The notes beneath the pieces were generated by a model that did no database searches, was not told where the DNA came from, and was given only the letters and a program-made list of their open reading frames with translations. From Cinclus cinclus (lineage: Eukaryota > Chordata > Aves > Passeriformes > Cinclidae), in assembly GCF_963662255.1 (NCBI RefSeq), contig NC_085072.1, positions 2,484,001 to 2,548,000 on the forward strand: DNA of 64,000 bases, in the 5' to 3' direction. Positions 24,150 through 35,473 of the stretch are shown one piece after another. The position numbers were made by a program, and so were the translations under genes. Numbering within the stretch: the first letter of the stretch is position 1; each line of letters opens with the position of its first letter.

Positions 24150-27100
24150 TCTTTTCTGATGATTATTTAGTCTTTTTATGTAGCTCTGTAATTGCAGTGA
24201 AGTCATTTCCACACCTGAGCAATCCATAAAGTTTCCATCAAAACAAACCCACCTATTTTCCAGCCAGCTTTAATCTTTGCTCCCTTTTCTACACAAAATC
24301 AGCTCACCCTGGCCAGGCATTGTTGGGCAGTAAATAGTTTGCATCTTTTCTGCTTTGCTGCACTTTGTGATTTGTTCAGCCACGTGCCTGTGGCTCTTTT
24401 GTGGAGGTGTCACTGCTCCTGTGAGCTCCTGTGTGCAGGCACAGCAAAAGTGATGTGTCAGGGCACAGCACTGAATGGAGCACAGCCCTGGCAGTGGGAG
24501 GTGCAGAGAAGGGTTTGTTGTTGTTTTTTCTCTGGCAAATCTCTGTAAAATTGAGTTTAAAGCCTTTGCTTTGGCCGTGGCTGTGTGGGGTCAATATTGT
24601 TTGACAGCTGATGGTTGTGCTGCCAGTCAGAGGGGAAAACGGGGAGAAAATGGGGAAAAAAAGTCTCATGAGAGAACGCAGGTTGTGAAAATCCTCACCC
24701 TGTTGTGGTGTGGAAGGAGGGAGCAAATATGTCCTAAAAACACGAAGCATCGTTTATATTCTGTAATCTTCCCTCAGCCAAAAACCCCTCACCTCTGTTC
24801 TGGCAAGGATTGTTTCATTAAAGGAAGATTCATTTTGCTGCTGAAGGAAAAGTGCTGGGGAGGCAGGGCTGGGTTTGGCAGCTCCTGTGTGGATGTGTGC
24901 CTTGACATTTGGCTGGGGCAGCTCCTTGCAGCTCTCATTAAGTGCTGCTCATCAGCCAGGGCTGGGACCTTGCAGTGCCTCTGCACTGGGGACGTGCTCA
25001 GCAGAGCTTTGCTGCAGCCTCAGAGAACACTGGAGTGCTTTAAACAGCCCCTGTCCTGCAGGATCCACGGGGAAACAGCACATTCCCATTTTCCCAGTCA
25101 CTTCTGATGATTAGCTGTGCTTTTCTCATGGGGCAGCTTTGCCTTTGTGTTCTCAAACCTTTTTATTTTATCTCATTTGCTGCCAGGCTGTGGTTGTGTG
25201 GCAGCTCCAGGAGTCACTCAGTGTTTGGTGTCTGCACACACCTCCTGACAGAACAGGTCTCTTCCCACCCCATTTCACTGTCCCGGGAGATGTTTCTGGA
25301 AATGTCACTTTTCCTAAGTGGAGTGTGAAATTCACATAAATAAGAAGAATAATATAAATGACACTTTTTCTGTTAAGATCACCTCCAGACTTGCATGGTG
25401 TGAGCAGTTGTTGGAGAGTGCCAAGCACATGATGAAAACAGATTAATGACTCCAGGAGCTATTCTTTCTGTGTTGTAGTGAGTCACTGTGCCTGGAGCAG
25501 GGAGAGCAATTACCTCTGACTCAGAGAAGGAAGGAAGAGCCTGATTTTCTGCTCCAAATTCAGGTAACTCAGTCATACTGACAGATACGTTTTGAGCACT
25601 GTGTTAGCCCAGTTCCAGTGTGTGCTACATGCAGAGCAGCTTCCTTTCCCCCTGCTTTTCCTCAAGTCTACAACGTTGTTGTGCCAGCGCTGACTCAAAG
25701 TGAGATGTGTGCAGTTGTGCTGCTGTGGGCCAGCTGAGCTGGGCCCGCTACACCCTGGAGAAAAGGTCACATCCCACACCTGCATTTTCTAAAGAAAGCT
25801 CTGTTGCTGGGCTCTCTTTGACAGAACTTGGTTTATTTTCAGCCCCAAGTGGCTGTGGGGAGTTCAGGCTCAGAGCTGGAGGAATAAGGTGTTTACAGGG
25901 TCATTTCCTGACACTTGGATTCTTGGCTCCTCTTTTGCTGTTTCATTTGATATTCTGTGGAGCTGCTGAAGTCCATTTTCTCCATCAGGTGCTGTGAAAA
26001 TTTGCCTGTATCAGTGCTGTGGAGTGAGACATCCACTGAGAACCTGGAGGCTGCTCAGCCACAGCCTGTGTTGCTTTTGCTGTTGGAGAGAGGAATTAGT
26101 CACCTGCACCTCAGGTGAACCTGAACTGACCCTGAACTCTCTGGTTTTCAGGGCTCTCCACGCTGCTGCTTGAACCCTGCACAAATTCTTGCCAATCTCT
26201 TCAGTCCTTGCTGGTACTCCGAAACTTTTACAGAATTTTTGTGCCTTCAGTCCCAAATTCAGGCTCTTTGAATCAACCATCTAGAGATGTGCTGCAGCGA
26301 GGTTCTCTGCAGGATTGGCAGCTCAGGGTGGTGCAGAAGTGCTGCCCAGGGAAGGGTCTTCCTGGCTGAGCAGTTCAGGGAGGGCTGTGAGACGCTGGAG
26401 CAGGGGCTTGGCTCAGCTTTCCGCTCCCACAGCTTCCCGGGGCAGAGATAAAGGGCTCAGCTGGTGGGGAAGGGAGGGTCCTGCTCCCTGCAGATCCCTC
26501 TGCTGATTGCAGAGCTGAGCTCAGAGCTGTGGTGGGGGGCCCAGAGGAAGCTGCCTCACTTCTCAGCAGGAAGGAAAATGACCACATGGCAGGGTGGTTA
26601 GAGCAGGGGGCAGGGGACAAAGGGAAAATGCTCTTTGGCACTCGGGGATTGCTGTGGGGTTGGTCACAGGGCAGATCTGGGGGGTCTTACAAGCGACATT
26701 AAAATCACGCAGCTTTTCCCAGGGTGCTTTTCATGCCTCTTTTAATTCATATTTTTAACCCAGCACAATGCTGTGGGTTATTGCAGCCCTGTAAATACTC
26801 AGATCACTTGGAACACTGTGCCTGGCCTTGCACTACAGAGATGATCCCATGGAGGGGCCTGGGTGAGATTCTCTGGATCTGATATCCTTCCACTTGGATT
26901 TTTAAATGTTGGTACTGCAGGACTGCCTTGTCGTACGTACACTTGTTAATCCAAAATCCTCTTTGGGATTTTGGGAAGTGAGAGGGTCTTCATGGAGCAG
27001 GAAATAGGGGGGATTTAAGAGATTACTGTGTATTTTTATCATCAGTCTCTGGTCTGGCCAGCCTTGTGGTATCAGTGTTTTCCTCAGCCTAATTCTTACT

Positions 27101-29544
27101 AGAAATGAATTCCCTCATAGCCTATAACTGGAACAAAGCTGACACATGAGGCACATCCCCAGTGGCTCCATGACAGGTGTCCCTGTCCCTGCTGTCCCAC
27201 CGGATCTGCTGACCTTGTGGAACACAGGAAAAGCAGCCCCAGGTGCTCTCATGTGGCCACGAGCACAGGGAGGGACCTGCCAGGGGCTGCCCTGTGTTTG
27301 TCACAGCACGTGGGGGACACGGGAACGCAGCTGGGACCTTGGAAAAAAGGATGGAGATGGGTTTGTTTGCTTCCAGGCTGGCAAAACAGAACTTCCTGGA
27401 TCTGCATCTCTCCCCCAGCTGTTGCCTGCCCTCGTGAGCTGCTCGTGCCCTGCAGTGACAGCTGAAGGGGCAAGTCCTGCTCCATAACCTGCTCAGGTTT
27501 GTTTTCCTGCTGACATTCCTGCTTGAAAGGAATTAAGAACCCAGCAGCTCCTTCAGGATCCCTGCTCAGAGCAGCTGGGGCTCCATTCAGAGCTGTGACA
27601 GGCAGTGGTGGGGCCAGGACAGGGAGCAAAGGCACCTCTCAGGGCACTCACACTTTATATCAGGATTTTTTGAGTGACTTTGGCCAATCCCTTTTATTCT
27701 GCTGGACTCTCCTGTGAAAGGGGCCCTGAGGCCACTCCTGAGCACTGGCCCAGAGCTGGGCAGCTCAGTCCTGCCAGAACCACGTGGCTGCTGTAAAACA
27801 CATGGGCACGACATTCCATGAGACATTCCATGATCCAGCGCAGCTCAGTGCTCAACTCCTTCCTTTCCAAACATTTTTGTTGCCTTTGCTACCTGCTCCC
27901 TGTAATTGGAAACCCAATTTCCTGCCCTTTCATCCTCTGCTTTTTTGATCTCGGCCTCGCTGGTGGGGGTTTTATCTATTTCTGTTTGCTTGTCTCAGGC
28001 AGCTTTTGTCCCCTCACTTCCACTTCCTGAGCCTGCAGCTGGGGAGCGGTGAGGTCACATTTGGGTGCACGTGGTTTTTGGGGAGGTGGAGGAAGAACGG
28101 AGGCTCCATCTCAGGGGAGGGATGGATTTTCTGAGTCAGGAAGGAAAGATGAAGGTGGAAGCAGAGCTTTGCAGCCAGGTTTGTTTGGATAAAGGAGAAT
28201 GGAGGCTGGCCTGGAGGCAGGGTTTGGAACTCCTGTCCTAGCTGGAGCATGGAATTCGGGCTGTGGCTGGAGTTGAGATGTGTCTCTGGATGTCTCAAGT
28301 TTTCCATGAGGTTTCTTTGCTGGTGGAGGTCCTGAGAATGAGGGAAATGACCCCAAAGGCTCCTCATCCCTTGAAATCCCAGAATCCCAGGAGTGTTTGG
28401 GGCAGAAGGGACTTTCAACTCATCTGTTCTGCCATGGGCACAGACACCTTCCTCCATCCCAGGTGGCTCCAAGCCCCATCCAGGCTGGCCTTGGGCACTG
28501 CCAGGGATTCAGGGGCAGCCACAGCTGCTCTGGGCACCCTGTGCCAGGGCCTGCCCACCCTGCCAGGGAGGAATTTCTTCCCAAAATCCCATCCAACCCT
28601 GCCCTCTGGCAGTTTAAAGCCAGTGCCCATCTACCTGACACTCTCTGCCCATATAAAAAGTCTTTTATCAGTCCTGCTTTCTCCCATCAGCTGTCCTGTT
28701 CTGCTCCACACGTTCCTGCCATCCTCTTCTCCCAAAAGCACCAAATATTCCAGCAAAACACCTCGCTGTGCCCAATTCTTGATGGGAGCAGACAGAACTG
28801 AAGCAGCAGAGCCCCCAGCTTGGGGTCACAATGGATCCCTGCCCACACTGCTTCTGTTTCCTTAGGGAATGAAGTCCGCATCTCCAGGCACGCCCGAGTC
28901 CCTGTATCCATGTGGGAATGGGGCTCCCGAGTGCCCTCCCCTTCCCCCCACACACATCCCCTGTCCCAGCCACCCTTATTGGCCCAGAACGTGTCTCCAA
29001 GGCCTGGAGCTGGGGTCACATCATCACTCTGAGCAATAAACTCGCTGCTGAGTGTTTCCTGGGAGGAAAGGAAAGGCAGGAAGGAAAAACAACTGTTCAA
29101 AATTTCCACTGATGACAAAAAAAAAAAAAAAGGTAATAAAAGGAAAGCATGAATCAGAGGAGCTGGTTCATTCAGGAACACTGATTTCTACAGAGCAATG
29201 GGGACCTGACCTCTGTAGCAGGAGTTTTAATACTCTTTATTTATTTGTTGTGGGACAGTTTGGCATAAACAGAGGCAGAGTACGTGACAATATTCCTGAC
29301 GTTTTGTTCTGAGCTGCATCAGCCTGGCAGAAGCCTGAAATTCAGTGGGCACCACTAAGCACGTTGGTGCTCCTTGGCCTGGATCCAGCCTGGATGGGGG
29401 GGTCTGTGGAAGCAGCCCTGGGGGTGGTGGCACCAAGGGACACCTCTGGCCACCTGTGAACTCCCTGTCCCCAGGGGAGCACAACAAGGCTTCCCCAGCA
29501 AGAGATCCCTGGACAGCCCAGGTGAGAGCAGGTAAAACCAAGGG
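24150..29544. other. Intergenic region PM20D1-SLC41A1
   Basis: About 5.4 kb with no gene I can recognise on either strand. Open frames such as 24475-25107 are low in information and have no family signature. Apart from one CR1 copy at 28374-28690 the sequence is single-copy in appearance. Enhancers or non-coding RNAs cannot be excluded from sequence alone. Confidence 0.5.
28374..28690 (-). mobile_element. CR1 LINE 3' fragment, intergenic
   Basis: Antisense CR1 on the + strand: 'aaatcccagaatcccagg', 'gccatgggcacagacacctt', 'tccaggctggccttgggca', 'aggaatttcttccc', 'ggcagtttaaagccagtgcc', then the 'cccatataaaaagtc' segment. At about 315 bp it reaches deeper into the element than most copies here. 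Confidence 0.88.
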
Positions 29545-29850
29545 GGGATGGATGGATAGATGGATGGATGGATGAACGGATGGATGATGGATGGATGGAT
29601 GATGGATGGATGGATGGATGGATGATGGATGGACGGATGGTGGATGGATGGATGGATGGATGGACGGATGATGGATGGATGGATGATGGATGGACGGATG
29701 GTGGATGGATGGATGGACGGATGGACGGATGGATGGACGGACGGATGATGGATGGACGGATGATGGATGGATGGATGATGGATGGACGGATGATGGATGG
29801 ATGGATGGATGGATGGATGGATGGATGGATGGATGGATGGATGGATGGAA
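29545..29850 (+). repeat. Compound GGAT/GGAC tandem repeat upstream of SLC41A1
   Basis: About 300 bp built from TGGA tetramers interspersed with GATGATGG and GGACGGATGG variants. It ends in about 45 bp of pure TGGA and then decays into GACGGACAG-type units to about 29900. It directly precedes the SLC41A1 CpG island. Its antisense frames read as long Ser-Ile-His-Pro repeats, which are a by-product and not a protein. Confidence 0.95.
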
Positions 29851-29879
29851 AGACGGACAGCAGGACACATGGACAGAGT

Positions 29880-30560
29880 GCTGGACAGACAGACACACGG
29901 ACCGCTCCCGCCCGGTGCGGGCTCATCCGCACGTGACCTCAGGCCCCGCCCCCCGCTCCGCCAAAGGGGCGTGGCCTTCCCTCTCCGGGGGCGCGCTCCG
30001 CATCGGGGGCGGGGCCAGACGTGACGCCACGCGTGCCGGACCAATGGGAGCGCGGCACGGCGGGGCGGGCGCGGCCACCATTGGTCAGCGGTGATGTCAG
30101 GGCGGCGCTGGGCGGGGCCCGGCGGGGCTGAGCGTGGGGCGGCGGAGGAGCCGCGGGTGCGCAGGGGGAGCGGAGCGAGCGGCACCGGGCGGCACCGGCA
30201 CCGGCACCGGCACCGCGGGGACACGGGCGGTGCTACGGTGGGGATACGGCAGCGGTACCGGCACCCCGCGGACACGGCAGCGGCACCGGCACCGCGGGGA
30301 TACGGGCGGTGCTACGGTGGGGACACGGGCAGTAGCGGCACCAGGCGGTACCGGCGCCGGTACCGTGGGGACACAGGGCTTGGCAGGGGCTCTGCGGGCG
30401 CTGCGGCAGCTCCGGCGCTGCGGCAGCGGGAGGAGCTCCGGAGGAGCCCCGGCCGCAGGGATCGTTCTGCCGGTTCCTCCCGGGTGCCCGTTCCAGAGGG
30501 CGGCTCAGGCTCCGCATCCCCTCCGAGCCCCTGAGGGTGCCCAGGGCTGGGAGAACGTCT
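29880..30560 (+). promoter_or_regulatory. SLC41A1: SLC41A1 CpG island promoter
   Basis: This is a dense GC/CpG block. GGGGCGGGGCC GC boxes lie around 30006-30015. A GTGACGCCA CRE-like half site lies near 30020. A forward CCAAT is at 30041-30045 and an inverted CCAAT (ATTGG) at 30080-30084, about 40 bp apart. No TATA box is seen. The first, non-coding exon presumably starts just downstream, near 30100-30200. Confidence 0.7.
30180..30375 (+). repeat. CACCGG/GACACGGG GC-rich tandem repeat in SLC41A1 5' region
   Basis: GGCACC hexamers are followed by two near-repeats of a roughly 75-bp module containing 'gcggtgctacggtgggga' (about 30227 and 30307), with GGTACCGGC variants. The block lies inside the CpG island, in the 5' non-coding exon or first intron. 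Confidence 0.8.
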
Positions 30561-30682
30561 GGGGGTATTTGGGGAGTACGGCCAGGGCTGAAGCTCAGTG
30601 GCTGTTGGAGCGAAGGGTGCGAGCCGGTGCTGAGGTACCAGGGGACCCCACGGAATATCGGCTTTCCTCCCGTGTGTTTCAG

Positions 30683-30764
30683 GTGAAAGACGAGTTCTTG
30701 GAAAAGCACGGTGAATCTCAGGCTGTCTAAATGCCAGCGCCCACCCTGCAGCCTGCCCAGCTCC
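30683..30764 (+). other. SLC41A1: Candidate non-coding 5' exon of SLC41A1
   Basis: An 82-bp segment is bounded by a good acceptor (cgtgtgtttcag, ending 30682) and a strong donor (ctcc|gtgagtaa, from 30765). It has no long coding frame. It lies between the CpG island and the coding start exon. Human SLC41A1 also begins translation in a downstream exon. This is inference only; other donors in the island are possible. Confidence 0.3.
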
Positions 30765-31473
30765 GTGAGTAACCTTCACTGGGGAGCTGCTGTCACTCGG
30801 AGTAAGAACTGTGCTCGCCTCGTGCTGCTGGGTGAGAAATTCTTCTGGGGGAGGAGGAGGACGGCAGTGACACTCGAAGCCTGCTGGAATCGCTGGCTGT
30901 TCTGGCAGAAAGCCCGCAGGAGCCTTCAGACAGGAATTCTGCAGAGGGACGGTGCCACTGGACGAAGTGGCAAAGCCCTGGTAGCAGGAAGAGCCTGAGT
31001 GGGATCATCTTTAAAATCCAGTCCTCTCCTTCAGTGTTCCTTTAAGCTTCTGTGTCCTTCACATCATCTGGTTTTCCCTCTGCCCCATCCCATCTGCTGG
31101 AAAAACCGCTGGGACAAGATGCACTAAGGTGTCACATCGAGGGAGGAAAGCTTGGATCCTGCCTCGGCGGCTGCTGCAGCCCACAGTGCTGGAGAGGAGC
31201 AGAGCCAGAGGGAATCGCTGCCATTCCCAGCTCCTGCCGCGTCCCCTGCCCGCCCCGTGCTCCGTGTCCCCTGTCCCTGGGCGCTGCTTGATGGGGATCT
31301 CTGCTGCAGGAGCAGGCTCTGCACTGCCGGGCGGGCGAGCAGGGCTGGCACAGGTCGCTCCTAGATGCTGGAAAGGCCGTGTGGATAAGCTGCTGCTGGC
31401 AGAAGATCCCTTCTGGAGCAGCTGCTGGCTGTAGGCCCAGCGAGCCAAGGGTCAGGAGAGCCTGTCCTGCAGC

Positions 31474-33567
31474 ATGGCTTCCAAGCTGGAGCAGAAGGAG
31501 ACCCCCCAGGCCAACGGGGCCGTGCCCGGGGACCGCCTGGCCAGCCCGGAGCACCCCGAGCCCTCGGATTTCCTGGGGCCTGATGGCACCGGGGTGGAAG
31601 TGGTGGTGCTGGAGTCCCGTGCCAACGCCAAAGGGGTGAGGGAGGAGGATGCCCTGCTGGAAAATGGCAGCCAGAGCAATGAGAGCGATGACACCAGCAC
31701 GGACCGGGGTCCTGAGCCTGCCTCTCCCCTCAAGGAGACCTCGTTCTCCATCGGGCTGCAGGTCCTGTTCCCATTCCTCCTGGCTGGCTTTGGCACCGTC
31801 GCTGCTGGAATGGTGCTGGACATTGTGCAGGTAGGGTTGGTGCTGCCCTGGCTCTGCAGATCAGGGCTCTGTGGGATAATGGAATAATGGGATAATGGAA
31901 TGCCAAGGATGGTCCAGCCACAGGGAGTGGGGGGAGAGCAGTTCCCTGGTGTGCTGGCTGGGGAGGGGGAGATGGGGAGCCCTCCATCACTTTGTCCCAA
32001 CCCTGGCTCTGCACATTAAGCTCAGTTAATTTAAGGAGGTGGGAATGATGTGAGGAATGAAGGAAGGAGAGGACGCTGTGGCTCAGAGGAGAAGGTGCAG
32101 CTGGAACTGAGAGCGCTCTGTGCATCACAGCTGGAGAGAAATCCCCTCCCTGCTGCTGCCTGGTGACATCCCAGCCCCAGGGACTGCTTCCTCTGTCCCT
32201 TTCCCACCTCTGGAGCTTGCTGTGCTGTTCCAGGCTCGTGCCAGCCAGGTTAAGGTTTCTCTCAGGCTGTGCCAGACCGAGTGGCTCATTCCAGAGCTTC
32301 CTGCACCACTTCCTTCTGCTCCGGAGGCACCCAGGGATGACAGGGCTCCCGAGAGGAGGTGACTTTTAGCAAAGGCCAGCAGAAGGAGCTGGCGGTTGCC
32401 TCTGGATGGGAACCAAGGTGTTCCCTGTGGCAGGTGAGGCTGTGGGAACGTGCCAGCCTGGCTGTGTTTCCATGTGGGAATGGTGCCTTTGCAAACTGAG
32501 GCTCCTGTGCTGCTCTCCACATTTCCCAAGCGTGCCTGGCAGCACATCAGCTTCTCCTTTACCCTGAAGGCCGGGCTGGGCAGAGCCTCCCATCCCTGAG
32601 GCACAAAACTGGGCTCCTCCATGGGTTTGGGATGGGGATGCAGCGCTCTGGGAGCTGTGGGCAGCCAGAAATGCTGTGCTTGGAGCTGCTGTGTTTGCTG
32701 GGCTGAGGTAAACAAGCCCTGCTGCGGGCAGAGAGAGGCTCCAGTGTCAGCCCCTGGCAGCTGGGATCAGCCCAGCTCGCTGCCAGGAAGTCAGAGGGGT
32801 TTTTTTGGGGTTTGTAGGTGGTCAGGCAGACACTCCTCGTGCTGTCCTGCCCAGAGCAGCAATTTCCCTGCGTGCCTTTGTGCTCTGGTCATCCTTGTGG
32901 CTCCCTTGGTGGAACCTGCCGGGAGAGCAGGGGAGTGACTCCAGACAGGAAAGCGTCAATTAATCCAGGAGGGATTTACCAGAACCGTTCTCGGAAAAAT
33001 AAGGACATTTCAAGCATGTTTTCCCTTCAAAAATCCCTGCAAATTCATGCCTGCCTATTCTGGAAGTTCCCCAAAGTGATTTGAACCCAAGCTAAAGTTT
33101 TTCCTGGAGCAGGCAGAGCCCCTGCCCCGATTGTTATGGCCTTAAGGAATAAAACTTTGTAATTCCTGTGTAATTCCTGCTCAGTGTGTGGCTGGGCAGC
33201 CTGTGCTGCCAGCAGCTCCTGCTTCCTTCTGCCTTGGGGTCAAATGAGCCATGGAAATGCCATAGGGTGGGGAAGGGGATGGTTCTTCCAGAACCTCCAG
33301 CAGAGCCAGGTCCAGTTCACTCCTCCAGTGCTGCATGGGAGACGCTGGGATCCTGGGCAGATCCTGAAGGATGTTGTCTGCTGTGTTTGGATCCCTAAAT
33401 CCATTTTGTTTCTGTATTTCTGTGCTTCTCACAGCAATCTTAAGAGCTCCATGTCCTGAACTGAAATTCTTTTTTCCTATTTTCTTTCCCTTTTTATCTT
33501 GTTGGCCTTTTTTAGGGTTTTGGTGGTTTTTTTTTTAATTTATTGTGTTTTTTTTGTTGTTTGTCTG

Positions 33568-33612
<45 letters not shown>

Positions 33613-35434
33613 GTTTTTTTTTCTTTTTCTCTCCTGACATCTCCCAGCAGCCTGGCTCTGGTTGTGCCCCTGGAACCACACTGTGGGCACTCCTCTCCAT
33701 AGGGAGCTTTGTTCCCTGCAGGAGCCACCAAGGCTGTGGAGCCCCACAGACTCCCAGTGTTGTATAACATCTTATATTAAGAAATCTGGCAGGAGCCCAC
33801 GGGTCCTGCTCTTTGCAGCCAGCAAGCTGCTGAGCTCTGCAGAAATCTCCTTGTTTTCCTTCCCCAAAGATGGCTTTTCTTCCTTTCTCCAGGAGCAGCC
33901 CTGTCCTGCTCAGGGAGCTGCTGCAGCAGGCTCCAGTTGGCAGAGCAGCCTCCCCAAAACTTCCTTTACAAAGCCAGGCTTGGGACAAGGTGATGGAGAG
34001 CTTGAGCTGCTGCCTGATCCTGCCCCTGGGAGCTCTGGAGCCAGGGAAGTTGTGGCCAGCCAATAATGGCAGTGTGGTTTTGGTGACAGCCAGCCTGTCC
34101 TGCTGGGCAGTGCCAGCGTGGTGCTCGCTGCTGGAGCCCTGGGTGCTGCCAAGGGGGGTTGGAATGAGGGATTCACCCACTGGACACGCAGCAAAACCAT
34201 CCCAGAGTCTCCTAAAAATAGCCTGGGGGAAGCTGAGCTCGGCTGTTCCTGGAGGTGCCTGAAAGGAGGCACAGCCTGAGCTGGGTGAAGAATTCCAGGT
34301 TGTTCTCCCAGCAGTGAGCACTGAGCTCAGATCACAAAAAAATCCAGGAATTTAGGCTGGAAAATCCTTGCAGGATCATCGAGGCCAGGCTGTGCCCCAT
34401 CCCTACCTTGTCCCCAGCCCAGAGCTCCGAGTGCCTCATCCTTGGGCAGCTCCAGGGATGGGGACTCCAAATCTGCCTGGGTTACCTCAGGAGCCTCATC
34501 CTGCAGATGCTGGGATTGTGAAATACCTGAGAGATCTCGTCTGTGTCCCTGAGAGTCAGCTTGGCATAAAATCCCAGAGGGTTTGGGTTGGAGGGACCTT
34601 AAAGCTCGTCCCAGTCCATGGCAGGGACACTTTTCCCCATTCCAGGTTACTCCAAGCTCAATCCAACCTGGCCTTGGACATTCCCAGGGATGGGGAGTCC
34701 ACAACCTGTGCCAGGGCCTCCCCAAGCTGTCAGAAACATGAGGAGGATTTTTATCACTGGAAAAAAACACCTTTTCTTTTTGAGGAGAAATGATCCCAGT
34801 TCCTCCATCTCAATCTTGTCTCCACTGTTTTTTTTTTGTTTTTATTTTTTTAATTTTTATTTTTTATTTGCCTCCAACTATTTCTCAAGTGCAGCTTGAA
34901 TTTGCTCTTGCAAATCACCAGGAAGCTGCAGCTCGTTGGCTCAGAGGTGAAGGGTGGAAAAGCAAAACACAAAATAACAGAACTCACAGGAAGCTGTTAG
35001 ACAAATAGGTAGATTTATATTTGCTGATGGCTTTTCTTGTCCTGGAGAGAAATCCGTGGCACTGTGAGAGCTGGAGCCTGGCACAGGTGACATTTGCAGG
35101 TGACATTTGCAGGCAGAAAGCTGCACAGTGGTGTTCAGCACATCCCCAGCTGGGATTCCTAGTGGGAAACAGGAGAGATTTTGGGCACTGGCCATAAGAG
35201 CAGAGCAGTGAGGTTTGGGTGTTTTTAAATGTGGCTCTGAGGGGTTTTGGAGTGGTTTTGTGTTTTCAGCTGCTCCCCTGGAAGGCTGCTTGCCCTGCAG
35301 TTTGCAATTTCTCTTTGTTTTTGTTTTTTTTTTTCCTAAATAACTATGGCAGCCTCTGTCCCTCACCCCAGGGCAGCTGGAGAGGCAGAGGAGTTAGAAA
35401 CAGGTAGCAGGGAAAGGTGGGCTGGGTTTTGGAT

Positions 35435-35473
<39 letters not shown>

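Noticed and set aside
24475..25107. 210-codon ORF in the PM20D1-SLC41A1 interval
   Set aside because: Composition and sequence resemble translated non-coding DNA. No motif, splice context or conserved family is seen.
29227..30275. Minus-strand ORFs with Ser-Ile-His-Pro repeats and plus-strand Met-Asp-Gly-Trp repeats
   Set aside because: Direct read-out of the TGGA/GGAC tandem repeat; no unique coding portion.
31132..31554. Minus-strand ORFs opposite SLC41A1 exon 1
   Set aside because: Shadows of the real exon; no splice or family support.
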